Positions 8,253-16,509 of a stretch of 33,075 bases of DNA are shown here, one piece after another. The stretch is from JAGLTA01 sp023142625. GTDB lineage: Bacteria; Patescibacteriota; Patescibacteriia; JAACEG01. Position 1 is the stretch's first letter. Every line of letters begins with the position of its first letter. The position numbers and the translations under genes were made by a program. The stretch lies in NCBI GenBank assembly GCA_030641665.1, contig DAOWHA010000048.1, forward strand, positions 1 to 33,075, in the 5' to 3' direction. Below the pieces are notes generated by a model, which was given only the letters and a program-made list of their open reading frames with translations, did no database searches and was not told the DNA's origin.

Positions 8253-9647
8253 TTATGAATCAAGGATATATTTTTTAAATAGTTCCCCGCGTTCTTTATA
8301 ATTTTTAAATATTCCGAAACTGGCGCAAGCAGGGGAGAGCAGAATAATATCATTTTTTTTAGAATTATTTTGCGCTGCTTTGAGAGCGTCTTTCATATTA
8401 TCGGCTTGTATAATTTTGTTTTTTAAAAATCCTGTTTTTAAAATTTCTTTTTTTAGCCGCTGAGTTGCTTTGCCTTTAAATAGAACAATAAATTTAACCC
8501 TTTTTTTTATCTCTTCTGCCAATTTTTTAAAATTAGAACCCTTATCGGCTCCGCCTGCTAATAAAATTATCTGCTGATTAAAAGATTTTAAAGCGGTTAT
8601 TGTTGCTTCTGGCGTTGTGGCGAAACTGTCATTATAATATTTTACGCCTTCTGTTATTTTAACAAATTCTAATCTATGTTTAAGCCCTTTGAATCTCGCA
8701 ACAGTTTTTTGAATAACACCTTTTTTGATTTTAATAATTTTAGCAATTTCAACCGCCGCCGCAATATTCTCTTTATTATGGTTTCCAATAAGTTTAGATA
8801 ATAAATTAGATTTGTCAAAATATATAATTTTATTTTCTGTTTTTGGAATTTGTAATTTTGAATTTATGATTTGTTTGGAATTTGTAATTTTGAATTTGTG
8901 ATTTAATATCGCGTAATTTCTTTTATGCTGAAATTTTATAATATTCATTTTTGCTTTCCAATACGACTTTAATGTTTTGTGGTAATTAGGATTATTCGGA
9001 TCGGCTGGCGCAAGATGCTCTTTTGAAAAATTTGTAATGACCGCAATTTTTGGGCTAATATGCAAATCTTCCAATTGAAAACTGGATAATTCTAAAACCA
9101 CCCAATCATTTTTTTTTATTTTTTGAAAAAAGTTAAAAATAGGAATTCCAATATTTCCGCCAAAAAAAACTTTTTTGCCGCTCGCTTTTAAAATTTTATA
9201 AATTAAAGACGCAGTCGTGCCTTTTCCTTTTGTTCCAGTTATTCCGATAATATTTTTCGTCGGGCATAATTCAAAAAACAGTCTTGTCGGGCTGGAAATT
9301 TCAACGCCAGATTTTTTAGTTTTTATAATCTCAGGAGAGAATAGGGGGTATCCGGCTATGCGGAATACAATATCAAAATCAATTAAATTTTTATCATAAT
9401 TTTTGCCAAGCCGCCATCTGATGTTTTTATGTTTTCGCAGGAACGCAAAATTTTGCGTTTTTATAATATTTTTTCGCACATCGCAAATGGTAATTTCACA
9501 GTCTATTTTTTTATCAATCAAAAATTTAACAAGCGCCTGATTTTCAATCCCAAAACCGACCATACAGATTTTTTTCCGCCCAAGGCGGATCAGCCTCGGG
9601 CTGATATTTCTTAATCTATTTAGTTTTTGCTGTTTCTGTATTGACAT
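8253..9647 (-). CDS. murD: UDP-N-acetylmuramoylalanine--D-glutamate ligase
   Basis: 464 residues. MurD adds D-glutamate to UDP-MurNAc-L-Ala in the cytoplasm. The N-terminal dinucleotide-like fold has MVGFGIENQALVKFL; the ATP loop GITGTKGKGTTAS is at about 136-147; NIGIP, ELSSFQLE, ITNFSKEHLAP and the C-terminal YNDSFATTPEAT and LLAGGADKG match the Mur ligase family. Two segments look inserted: residues about 14-25 are encoded by two adjacent small palindromes (9576-9605), and residues about 249-269 by a 32-base tandem repeat (8842-8904). Both keep the frame and fall outside catalytic motifs. First gene of the murD-murI-MFS-ftsW-cysK unit. Confidence 0.92.
   Translation of the reverse strand: MSIQKQQKLNRLRNISPRLIRLGRKKICMVGFGIENQALVKFLIDKKIDCEITICDVRKNIIKTQNFAFLRKHKNIRWRLGKNYDKNLIDFDIVFRIAGYPLFSPEIIKTKKSGVEISSPTRLFFELCPTKNIIGITGTKGKGTTASLIYKILKASGKKVFFGGNIGIPIFNFFQKIKKNDWVVLELSSFQLEDLHISPKIAVITNFSKEHLAPADPNNPNYHKTLKSYWKAKMNIIKFQHKRNYAILNHKFKITNSKQIINSKLQIPKTENKIIYFDKSNLLSKLIGNHNKENIAAAVEIAKIIKIKKGVIQKTVARFKGLKHRLEFVKITEGVKYYNDSFATTPEATITALKSFNQQIILLAGGADKGSNFKKLAEEIKKRVKFIVLFKGKATQRLKKEILKTGFLKNKIIQADNMKDALKAAQNNSKKNDIILLSPACASFGIFKNYKERGELFKKYILDS
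8842..8904. repeat. Two-copy 32-base word repeat inside murD
   Basis: Units begin at 8842 and 8874 (tttggaatttgtaattt...) and differ at one base. As 32 is not a multiple of three, the two copies are read in different frames, giving KFKITNS and then INSKLQI in MurD. The segment lies in the variable loop of the central domain, and the surrounding frame is intact. Confidence 0.8.
9576..9605. repeat. Pair of adjacent short palindromes at the murD 5' end
   Basis: CCGCCCAAGGCGG at 9576-9588 and ATCAGCC/GGCTGAT at 9589-9605 form two neighbouring hairpins, GC-rich compared with the surroundings. They encode the SPRLIRLGRKK segment of the MurD N-terminal extension, which is not part of the usual family start. 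Confidence 0.6.
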
Positions 9648-9747
9648 AATGTATTTTTGTGATAAATTATTTTAATGCTTAAATTTTTTATTAATCGGTA
9701 GGCAATTCAATATAAAAAATGATTTTTTAAAGAGAGGAGGGAAACCA

Positions 9748-9948
9748 ATGGATAATCCACAAATTTTTTTGACAATGTTCTTTATGGTGGGACTTATTGT
9801 TGGGGGATGCAGTATACTTATTTTTGTGGTTAAAGATGTTTTTCAAAAAAAAGTATTGGCAATAATAATATTCTTCGGAATACTGTTGTCAATATATTGT
9901 ATTTGCTCGGTGGTTAATATAGTATTTCCACCATCTTTTCAATATTGA
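9748..9948 (+). CDS. Small two-helix membrane protein, unknown
   Basis: 66 residues with two hydrophobic helices (about 8-27 and 36-58) joined by a short basic loop VKDVFQKK. I do not recognise a family. It is very likely a real gene: a strong Shine-Dalgarno GAGGAGGG lies just before the ATG, unlike most neighbours, and a perfect intrinsic terminator follows. It forms a single-gene unit diverging from murD. A GC in the first helix (residues 20-21) could suggest a lipobox, but the context GGCS is not convincing. Confidence 0.7.
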   Translation: MDNPQIFLTMFFMVGLIVGGCSILIFVVKDVFQKKVLAIIIFFGILLSIYCICSVVNIVFPPSFQY

Positions 9949-9967
9949 TGTAATGAGCAGATAAAAC

Positions 9968-10003
9968 AGTAGGATGCTTTTTCATTAGTATCCTACTTTT
10001 TTT
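9968..10003 (+). terminator. Intrinsic terminator after the small membrane protein gene
   Basis: AGTAGGAT at 9968-9975 pairs with ATCCTACT at 9990-9997, followed by a T run. The stem overlaps the last codons of convergent folD (stop at 9993). Confidence 0.88.
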
Positions 10004-10838
10004 GCATTTTCGCCAACTCCAAGCAATTTTTTAATAGCATTGCGATTGTTAACGGTCCGATGCCGCCGGGAACTGGAGTTATAAAAGACGCCTTGTTTTT
10101 TATATTTTTAAAATCAGCGTCGCCGACAATTTTTTTGCCGATCTTATTGATGCCGATATCAATCACGACAGCAGCTTTTTTTATCATTTCAGCTTTAAGA
10201 AATTTCGGTTTTCCAATTGCGATAATTACAATATCCGCGCTTAAAATTTTTTTAATCAAATTTTTATTTTCTGGCTTAATTAAAAACAAGTTGTCCTTTT
10301 TAACTTTATTTTGTGTTAAAACCGCGCGCAAAAAATTAAAAAAAACCAAACTGTTCGCGATTATGGCGATTTTTTTATTGCTTAAATTTTGATTTGCTTT
10401 TTTTAAAAGTTCAATAATAGACAGAATAAGCGGAGAGACAACAAGCTGATTTTTTTGCGTTAAAGTTCGCAAATTTTTTTTATGAAAACCGTCAACATCT
10501 TTATTTGGATTTATCGCTTGAACGATTTTATCAGCGTTAAATCTATTCGGCAAAGGAAGTTGGACGATAATTCCGCTTATTTTTTCATCTTTATTTAATA
10601 AATTTATAGTTTTTATAATTTTTTTTTGAGCAATATTTTCTGAAAATCTGTATTTGTAAAATTTTATTCCGATTTTTTCAGCCTGCTCCTCTTTTAATTT
10701 AATATAAAGTTTTGAAGCAGAATCGTTTCCAATTAAAATAGCCGCCAAACCTGGCGCTGTTTTTAATTTTTTAATCCCAGCCTTTGTTTCGCGGTTGATT
10801 TTTTTCGCTAATTTTTCTCCATTTAAAATCTTCGCCAT
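9993..10838 (-). CDS. folD: FolD: methylene-THF dehydrogenase/cyclohydrolase, divergent cofactor site
   Basis: 281 residues, near the usual size. FolD converts 5,10-methylene-THF to 10-formyl-THF with NAD(P)+. The catalytic Tyr/Lys pair is present (Y45, K49 in SKLYIKLKEEQ), with GIIVQLPLP (89-97), KDVDGFH (113-119), ADIVIIAIGKP and TPVPGGIGPLTIAMLL near the C-terminus. Two usual motifs are eroded: the PCTP-x-G segment reads VVSPLILS (133-140), and the dinucleotide motif GxSxxVGxP reads IANSLVFFNF (160-169). The folate side therefore looks intact and the NAD(P) side altered. It follows glyA by 61 bases, consistent with a one-carbon unit. Confidence 0.88.
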   Translation of the reverse strand: MAKILNGEKLAKKINRETKAGIKKLKTAPGLAAILIGNDSASKLYIKLKEEQAEKIGIKFYKYRFSENIAQKKIIKTINLLNKDEKISGIIVQLPLPNRFNADKIVQAINPNKDVDGFHKKNLRTLTQKNQLVVSPLILSIIELLKKANQNLSNKKIAIIANSLVFFNFLRAVLTQNKVKKDNLFLIKPENKNLIKKILSADIVIIAIGKPKFLKAEMIKKAAVVIDIGINKIGKKIVGDADFKNIKNKASFITPVPGGIGPLTIAMLLKNCLELAKMQKK

Positions 10839-10899
10839 TTCTAAAAATTAATATGAATTACAAAATAACTAAAAAATAAATTCAGGATGACAGACTCTT

Positions 10900-12153
10900 T
10901 TATAAAATTAAATCTTCATAAATTGGATATTGCTCTGTCAAAGATTTTACAATCTGTTTTGTTTTTTGTTTTAAATTTTCATTATTTATATCTTTTAAAA
11001 TATCAGCAATTAATTTTCCGACTATTTTCATCTTTTCTCCCTTGAAACCGCGAGTTGTAAGGGCAGGGGTTCCCAAGCGAATGCCAGACGGATTAAACGC
11101 TGAATTCGGGTCAAACGGAATAGTATTGAAGTTAGTATAAATATTAGCTTCTGCTAAAGCATTCGCGCCTTGTTTGCCTAAAATGTTCAGTTCGCGGCAG
11201 TCAATCAGCATTAAATGGTTGTCTGTTCCGCCAGACACGATACGCAAACCGTTTTTTATTAAAGTTTGCGCTAAAATTTTCGCGTTTTCAACAATCTGCC
11301 GCTGGTAATTTTTAAATTCATCTGATATTGCTTCCTTGAAACAGACCGCTTTTGCAGCGATAATATGATTCATCGGACCGCCCTGTGTTCCTGGAAAAAT
11401 AGCGGAATCTATTTTTTTAGCGTATTTTTCTTTGCATAAAATTATGGCGCTGCGCGGACCGCGCAAGGTTTTGTGCGTGGTTGTCATTACAACATCAGAA
11501 TAGGGGATTGCGTCCTGATGAATTCCAGCGATACACAGTCCGACAAAATGAGAAATATCAGCAAACAGATAAGCGCCTATTTCATCGGCGATTTCTCTGA
11601 ATATTTTAAAATTAAATTCTCGCGGATAAGCTGTCGCGCCGACAACTATCATTTTAGGCCTTTCTTTAACTGCTATTTTTCTAACCTCGCGCATATCAAT
11701 CAGTTCGGTTTCGCGGTCAACGCCGTATTGGATAAAATTATATGTTTTCCCTGAAAAATTTACAGGGTGCCCATGCGTGAGATGTCCGCCTTCGGAAAGC
11801 TTAAGCCCTAAAATTTTATCGCCCGGCTCTAAAAGCGCCATATAAACCGCCATATTCGCGCCGCTTCCCGCGTTTGGCTGGACATTTGCGTGTTCTGCGT
11901 TGAATAGCTTTTTAGCGCGATCAATCGCCAAGTTTTCAATTTGGTCAATATATTTATTGCCAGTATAATATCTTTTTTCAGGATAACCCTCTGAATATTT
12001 ATTTGAAAGCGCTGTTCCCATCGCTTCAAGCACTGCCGGAGAAGCGTAATTTTCAGAAGGAATCATAATTAATCCGTTCTGCTGGCGTTTAACTTCCTGC
12101 TGGATTAAATCGTAAATTTTTTCGTCTTGTTGCTGTAAAATTGAATTTTTCAT
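10900..12153 (-). CDS. glyA: Serine hydroxymethyltransferase
   Basis: 417 residues, full length. GlyA is a PLP enzyme moving the serine hydroxymethyl group to tetrahydrofolate, giving glycine and 5,10-methylene-THF, the substrate of the adjacent folD. Recognisable motifs are MIPSENYASPAV, NKYSEGYPEKRYYTGNKYID, NVQPNAGSGANMAVY, GGHLTHG, ADISHFVGL and the PLP-lysine segment VVMTTTHKTLRGPR (around residue 225). No Shine-Dalgarno sequence is evident. Confidence 0.95.
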   Translation of the reverse strand: MKNSILQQQDEKIYDLIQQEVKRQQNGLIMIPSENYASPAVLEAMGTALSNKYSEGYPEKRYYTGNKYIDQIENLAIDRAKKLFNAEHANVQPNAGSGANMAVYMALLEPGDKILGLKLSEGGHLTHGHPVNFSGKTYNFIQYGVDRETELIDMREVRKIAVKERPKMIVVGATAYPREFNFKIFREIADEIGAYLFADISHFVGLCIAGIHQDAIPYSDVVMTTTHKTLRGPRSAIILCKEKYAKKIDSAIFPGTQGGPMNHIIAAKAVCFKEAISDEFKNYQRQIVENAKILAQTLIKNGLRIVSGGTDNHLMLIDCRELNILGKQGANALAEANIYTNFNTIPFDPNSAFNPSGIRLGTPALTTRGFKGEKMKIVGKLIADILKDINNENLKQKTKQIVKSLTEQYPIYEDLIL

Positions 12154-12198
12154 ACTAATTTTTTAAAGATTAAATAAATTTGGAATTTTTAAAATCCC

Positions 12199-12375
12199 CT
12201 GTCTTTGCGAGGAGCCGAAAGACCCCTCCGCTCCCGAGCGGATGGGGAAGAGAGAGCGACGAAGCAATCTTATTACTGAACGGACAAAATTATAATCATA
12301 GATTTATTCGCTCAGTAATGAGATTGCTTCGTCGCGCCTCACTCGCTTCGCTCGTTCAACTCCTCGCAAAGACAG
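12199..12375. repeat. Foldback element, family i, copy 1
   Basis: Ends CTGTCTTTGCGAGGAG and CTCCTCGCAAAGACAG are inverted, as are internal arms with GACGAAGCAATCT / AGATTGCTTCGTC. Longest of four copies (others at 23590, 26736, 30035) because of an additional GC-rich hairpin near 12217-12243. The right end supplies the last ten codons and the stop of the neighbouring PP-loop gene (SSAVFARS tail). No transposase is encoded. Confidence 0.85.
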
Positions 12376-13342
12376 CGGAGGAAAGCTCCTTATAAGACAA
12401 TGTTTTTTTGTTTTTTTTCCAATGCCTTATTTTCACATAATTTAATTTTTGCGCTTTAGTTGAATAAGATTTTGTGAACTGTGCGGCTTTTTGTAGAATT
12501 TCAGAATTTAATCGGTAATTATTATAAGTTTTAATTAAAGTTGTCGGTCCTGGAATTTTATCAATTTCCATTAAAATATCTGCGGCGTTTGCCAATTTTT
12601 TAATTTGCAAATTTTCTTGATGATTTCTGCCTATAATAATTTTAGCGCCGTCTGCTGAAAAATGCCTGCCGATTTTTAATAATTCAATATCATTTTTATT
12701 TATCCTTTTTTTATAATTAAACAGATTTTTTAATCGTCGCGCAAAAATAGGATCTGTTAAAATACATCCTCCAGCAGGGACAGGGAAGATTTTAATTTTA
12801 TATTTTTTTATTAAAGCGATTTGCGCTTTTCGCGACCGCCCTGAAATTGCCAGCAGTTTTTTTCTATCAATAAGACCTTTTTGCTCAAAGATTGTCGGTT
12901 CTAATAATCGCGCCGACAGCGGCCGCAGGATTCTGTTTTTTAATCCAGCGCTTTTTTCAAGTATTTGAAATTGGAGTTTATTTTGGCTCATCGGTCTTTG
13001 CCCTAAAATTTCTCCCGTAGCGATAAAATCAATTTTGTCCTTTTTTAAAATTTGTTTAGCTTTTTTAATCATCAATAAATGGCAGTCAAGACAGGGATTT
13101 AATCCGCATCCATAGCAATACCGCGGATTTCTCACTATTTTTAAATGTTCTTTTGATATGTCTATAATTTTAACTTTCTCGCGCAGAATTTTAGCTGATT
13201 GCTTCACTTGATCAGAGTTGAAAAAATAACTTGTAAAAGCCAGCAATTCTATTTTAACATTCTGTTCTTGTAAAATTTTTGCGGCAAGCATTGAGTCAAG
13301 CCCGCCAGAAAACAGCAATAAAATTTTAATCCGTTTTGTCAT
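12356..13342 (-). CDS. PP-loop ATPase of the tRNA-thiouridylase-like type
   Basis: 328 residues. The N-terminal ATP pyrophosphatase loop FSGGLDSMLAAK (11-22) is followed by CYGCGLNPCLDCH (C76, C79, C84, C87), then FIATGEILGQRPMSQN and PAGGCILTDPIFARRLKNL. The C-terminal half has ELLKIGRHFSADGAKIIIGRNHQEN. This arrangement matches the family often annotated as 'tRNA 2-thiouridylase-like, PP-loop domain', related to MnmA/ThiI but distinct. A role in tRNA sulfur modification is an inference from the family. The last ten residues come from the adjacent foldback repeat, which provides the stop codon. It begins three bases after the adaptor gene ends, so the two are probably co-transcribed. Confidence 0.75.
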   Translation of the reverse strand: MTKRIKILLLFSGGLDSMLAAKILQEQNVKIELLAFTSYFFNSDQVKQSAKILREKVKIIDISKEHLKIVRNPRYCYGCGLNPCLDCHLLMIKKAKQILKKDKIDFIATGEILGQRPMSQNKLQFQILEKSAGLKNRILRPLSARLLEPTIFEQKGLIDRKKLLAISGRSRKAQIALIKKYKIKIFPVPAGGCILTDPIFARRLKNLFNYKKRINKNDIELLKIGRHFSADGAKIIIGRNHQENLQIKKLANAADILMEIDKIPGPTTLIKTYNNYRLNSEILQKAAQFTKSYSTKAQKLNYVKIRHWKKNKKTLSYKELSSAVFARS

Positions 13343-13345
13343 ATC

Positions 13346-15265
13346 TTATTTTTTCGCGCTGATAAAAGTTATCACTTCTTCTCCTTCTTTTAGTCCGCTG
13401 ATAACTTCAACCATGCCGCCGTCTCCGCGAAGCCCTATGCCGACAGACCTTTTTTCTATTTGATTGTTTTTCAAAACTTTTACAGACCTGCCTTCTATTC
13501 CTTGAAAATCAAAATCCATTTCTGTAATAGCTCTTGCTGGTATAATCAATGCATCCAATTTTCTTTCTGTTAAAATATCGACATTAGCGGTCATTCCAGA
13601 TTTTACTTCTCTTTGAGCAGGGTTGAATTTTATTATTATTTTGTAATAAATAACATCCTGAATGACTGTTTCGGCAGGTTCTATAAAATATATCCCTCCG
13701 CCAAAACTTTCATATTCTCCAAAGGCGTCTAAAGTGATTTTAACAGGATCTTTTTTATCTATCTTTGTAATATCTGTTTCTGAGATTAGGACTTCTATTT
13801 CAAAATCATTTTTTCCAAGCAGAGAAATAACAGGCTGGCTGCCGGGTTGTTCCCCGACTTCATATTCAATTTTAACGACTTTTCCGCTAATCGGCGCTTT
13901 AATAATGCTATTGTTAATCTGACTGCTAATTGAATCTATGGCCGCCTGCGCCTGATCAATTTTAGCGCGCGCTAAAATTATGTCTTCGCTCCTGGCAGGA
14001 GCGCCTATTTTTTTTAATTGGCTTTCCGCGGTTTCTAAATTTTTTAAAGCCGCGCTGATCTTTGCCTGAGATGCTGTAATTTGCTGTTCTCCTAAAATTT
14101 TCGCGGACGACAAATTATTTTCAGCTGTTAAAATAGCGCTGTCTAAATTTATAATCGCTTTTGCCAGATTTTCTTCAGAGTTAGAAATATTTGTTTGATA
14201 ATCTAAAATCGCGTCGTCTAAATTTTGTCGGCTTGCCTGAATATTGGAAATTGCCGCGGCTGTCAGCGTAAGCTGGGAGTTAATGCTTGTTTTATAAGCG
14301 TCTAAGTCGGTCTGTGTAAAAGAAGAGTAGGTAACAGTATTTTTTAACGCGCTAAAACAGCTGTTAAGCGCGGCAAAAACTTTATTTAAAACAGATAAAG
14401 CGCTATTTAATAATTCGCTCGTTTTATCGCTGCTTTTATCGCTTTTAGCGTAAGACAAATTATCAGACACTGAAGTTAATAAATTTTTTGCTTCATTATA
14501 ATTATCTATAGTTTCTGTTTTATATTCGGTTTTTTGCGCGCTAAAAACAGATTCAGCGTCTTTATCGCTAACAATTTGGTCAATTTTATCAAGAGCCGCG
14601 TTAGCTATGGATAATTTATCGTCAACCGCTATGAGCGCGTTTTCAATATAATTGTCAATCTCTCTTTGATAAGTATTTTTAGCATTACCCAAACTTATCA
14701 TCGCGGTAGTTACTGCTTGCTCGTAAGTTGTAATATCGGCATCGGTTTTGAACTTCAGATCATCAAAAGTTTTTTGCGCCTGCCTGATATTTTCTCGCGC
14801 GACCGCTTCTATTTTTTTTAACTCCAATAAAGAAGTTTCGTAAGAAGTTTTTGCCTGATTAACATTTGCCTGGCTAACGGCAATTTCGGTTTTAGACGCG
14901 CCTGCGATTAGCTTATTTAGATTTGCGCGCGCAATATTTAAGTTCGCCGCAGCTTCGCGTTTTTTAATATTTAGATCACTGTAATCCAGTTCTGCCAGTA
15001 TTTTATCTTTTTCAATATCGTCTCCGATTTTAACTAAAATTTTTGCTATCCGTCCGCTGTTTAAAAAATTCAAATTTATCTCCTTAGCCGCTTTAACCGC
15101 CCCTGTTTCATTCACGGTTTGGATAATAGTTCCTCGTTTAACCTTTTCTGTTATATACTCCTCGTTATTTTTTTTGCCAGCCAAAAAATAAGCGGCGGTT
15201 CCTCCTCCGATTAAAATTATAAGCAGAATAACTATTATTCTTTTAACGCTTTTTTTTATCGCCAT
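13346..15265 (-). CDS. HlyD/MacA-like efflux adaptor with a long coiled coil
   Basis: 639 residues. A signal anchor (about 8-29) is followed by a biotinyl-lipoyl half domain (GTIIQTVNETGAVKAAKEINLNF...GRIAKILVKIGDDIEKDKILAELD, about 45-95). A very long helical Ala/Asn/Lys-rich region (about 97-440) comes next, then the second lipoyl half (IIKAPISGKVVKIEYEVGEQ, about 448), a beta-barrel domain and a C-terminal membrane-proximal domain (IPARAITEM...VISGLKEGEEVI). In diderms such proteins link an inner-membrane pump to an outer-membrane channel. In a cell presumably without an outer membrane it more likely works with a MacB/FtsX-type ABC transporter. No pump gene lies beside it. The helical hairpin is much longer than in MacA-type proteins. 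Confidence 0.82.
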   Translation of the reverse strand: MAIKKSVKRIIVILLIILIGGGTAAYFLAGKKNNEEYITEKVKRGTIIQTVNETGAVKAAKEINLNFLNSGRIAKILVKIGDDIEKDKILAELDYSDLNIKKREAAANLNIARANLNKLIAGASKTEIAVSQANVNQAKTSYETSLLELKKIEAVARENIRQAQKTFDDLKFKTDADITTYEQAVTTAMISLGNAKNTYQREIDNYIENALIAVDDKLSIANAALDKIDQIVSDKDAESVFSAQKTEYKTETIDNYNEAKNLLTSVSDNLSYAKSDKSSDKTSELLNSALSVLNKVFAALNSCFSALKNTVTYSSFTQTDLDAYKTSINSQLTLTAAAISNIQASRQNLDDAILDYQTNISNSEENLAKAIINLDSAILTAENNLSSAKILGEQQITASQAKISAALKNLETAESQLKKIGAPARSEDIILARAKIDQAQAAIDSISSQINNSIIKAPISGKVVKIEYEVGEQPGSQPVISLLGKNDFEIEVLISETDITKIDKKDPVKITLDAFGEYESFGGGIYFIEPAETVIQDVIYYKIIIKFNPAQREVKSGMTANVDILTERKLDALIIPARAITEMDFDFQGIEGRSVKVLKNNQIEKRSVGIGLRGDGGMVEVISGLKEGEEVITFISAKK

Positions 15266-15281
15266 ATTTAAAATTATTTTT

Positions 15282-15484
15282 TAGATCTACTGCGCAATTA
15301 GTTTCGTTACGACCCCAGTTAGCCAACGGGGCAAAAATTTTCAGATTTTGTGGCAAATTTTTCAAACAATTTTCGTAGAGACGGGTTTCAAACCCGTCAC
15401 TACAAACATATAGGCGTTAAAATTTTTGAAAAATTTGACCAAAATATGAGAATTGCAGTAGGAACTAATTGCGCAGCAGGTCTA
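15282..15484. mobile_element. MITE-like foldback element, family ii, copy 1
   Basis: Terminal inverted repeats of about 22 bases: left TAGATCTACTGCGCAATTAG, right its near-complement ending GCGCAGCAGGTCTA; CTGCGCAATTAGTT is perfect. The interior is an imperfect palindrome with arms containing CAAATTTTTCAAA and TTTTGAAAAATTTG. An inverted copy is at 32493-32653. No coding capacity. The right end is ten bases past the rpmB stop. No clear target duplication for this copy. Confidence 0.75.
15375..15403. repeat. 29-base palindrome nested in the MITE-like element
   Basis: GTAGAGACGGGTTT and AAACCCGTCACTAC flank a single C, forming a nearly perfect hairpin. It is absent from the corresponding position of the copy at 32493-32653, so it looks like a separate repeat inserted in the larger one. 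Confidence 0.7.
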
Positions 15485-15494
15485 TTATATGGTA

Positions 15495-15668
15495 TCAAGA
15501 TTTTTTTCGAATTGTTCGCAAACATTTCGCGCAAAGTTTTGTTTTTTTGCCATTAATAATTTTGGTTTGCAAATTAGGATATTGCTTCCTTTTTGTAGCC
15601 TGCATTGAATGGCTGCGGCTGTTTACTGTTAATGGTTTCTTGCCGCAAATTTCGCATATTTTAGACAT
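15495..15668 (-). CDS. rpmB: 50S ribosomal protein L28
   Basis: 57 residues beginning MSKICEICGKKPLTVNSRSH, followed by TKRKQYPNLQ, the C-terminal motif KLCAKCLRTIRKKS, and stop TGA. This matches the L28 family, including the CxxC pairs (C5/C8 and C46/C49) of its zinc-binding form. bL28 is part of the large ribosomal subunit. It is transcribed away from the pilin gene, and a MITE-like element lies directly after its stop. A longer reading frame on the opposite strand here is only its shadow. Confidence 0.92.
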   Translation of the reverse strand: MSKICEICGKKPLTVNSRSHSMQATKRKQYPNLQTKIINGKKTKLCAKCLRTIRKKS

Positions 15669-15757
15669 AATAAAAAAAATATGTTATATTAAAATAAATT
15701 TATATTTTTATATTATCATTTTTTTTTATTTTTAGCAAGAGTGCGCATGAATTAAAT

Positions 15758-15786
15758 TAGAACTTCTATTTTTTTTGTGCTATTAT
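15758..15786 (+). promoter_or_regulatory. Possible promoter of the major pilin gene
   Basis: TAGAAC at 15758, a 17-base spacer and TATTAT at 15781-15786; the -10 is good and the -35 poor. The leader to the ATG at 15839 is about 45 bases and ends in a strong Shine-Dalgarno sequence. Confidence 0.4.
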
Positions 15787-15838
15787 ATATTTATAAAAAT
15801 ATTTTAATTACTTTAACTTTTAGAGAGGAGGTGTAAAG

Positions 15839-16405
15839 ATGTTTAAAAAATTAAATCAAAAAGGTTTTACTCTGATTGAATTATTAGTAGTGATTGCTAT
15901 TATTGGAATCTTGTCAACTATGGCTGTTGTCGCTTTAACTGGCGCCAACACTAAGGCTCGCGACTCCAAGCGAATGTCTGACTTGAAAGTGCTGCAAACT
16001 GCTGTTGAAATGTATATTTCAGACAATGGCGGAGATGTGCCTGCGCCTACACTTGGCGCGGTTGACGCTTGGGATAATAATGGCGCGGTTGACTTGGAAT
16101 CTCTTTTGTCAGAATATTTATCTTCAGCACTGTTGCCAGAGGATCCGTCAGGAACAGCAAGAGACTGGGTTTATTGTTTTGAATCCACAAATGATAAATA
16201 TTTGCTTGGAGTCACATTAGAGAGAGAGCAAACAATTAAAGGAGATATGGATACTACCGCTAATTGGACGGCAGCAGAATGCATATCATCTGACGATGGA
16301 TTGGCTCTTGGAGCCGTTATTAACTGCAGCGATGTCGCCGCTACCGGAGTTTTAAGCGATGATACCGGAACCGCTTTTTGCATAGGAAGCGACGATACTG
16401 ACTAA
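15839..16405 (+). CDS. Type IV prepilin, probably the major pilin
   Basis: 188 residues. A short basic leader MFKKLNQKG is cut before F10, followed by FTLIELLVVIAIIGILSTMAVVAL with the conserved Glu at mature position 5 (E14). Next comes the N-terminal helix with TKARDSKRMSDLKVLQTAVEMYISDNG, typical of TfpA pilins in Patescibacteria, and a C-terminal domain with four cysteines. Expression should be high: GAGGAGGTG lies just before the ATG and a perfect terminator follows, making it monocistronic upstream of the peptidase and minor prepilin genes. Confidence 0.9.
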   Translation: MFKKLNQKGFTLIELLVVIAIIGILSTMAVVALTGANTKARDSKRMSDLKVLQTAVEMYISDNGGDVPAPTLGAVDAWDNNGAVDLESLLSEYLSSALLPEDPSGTARDWVYCFESTNDKYLLGVTLEREQTIKGDMDTTANWTAAECISSDDGLALGAVINCSDVAATGVLSDDTGTAFCIGSDDTD

Positions 16406-16449
16406 AGTGAATTTGGCAATATAATTTGCCAGTACAATTGTACAAAATT

Positions 16450-16480
16450 AAAAACACCTCATTATTATGAGGTGTTTTTA
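16450..16480 (+). terminator. Intrinsic terminator after the pilin gene
   Basis: AAAAACACCTCAT and ATGAGGTGTTTTT are perfectly complementary around a four-base loop, with the T run in the 3' arm. It separates the pilin transcript from pilD, which may explain different expression levels. Confidence 0.92.
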
Positions 16481-16509
16481 TATCTGTAATTTTATGGTAA
16501 AATAAAAAT

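Noticed and set aside
12180..12395. Plus-strand 71-residue open frame
   Set aside because: It is the translation of a foldback repeat (copy 1) and overlaps a real gene end.
15469..15735. Plus-strand 88-residue open frame
   Set aside because: It is antisense to the clearly recognisable L28 gene and has no family features.
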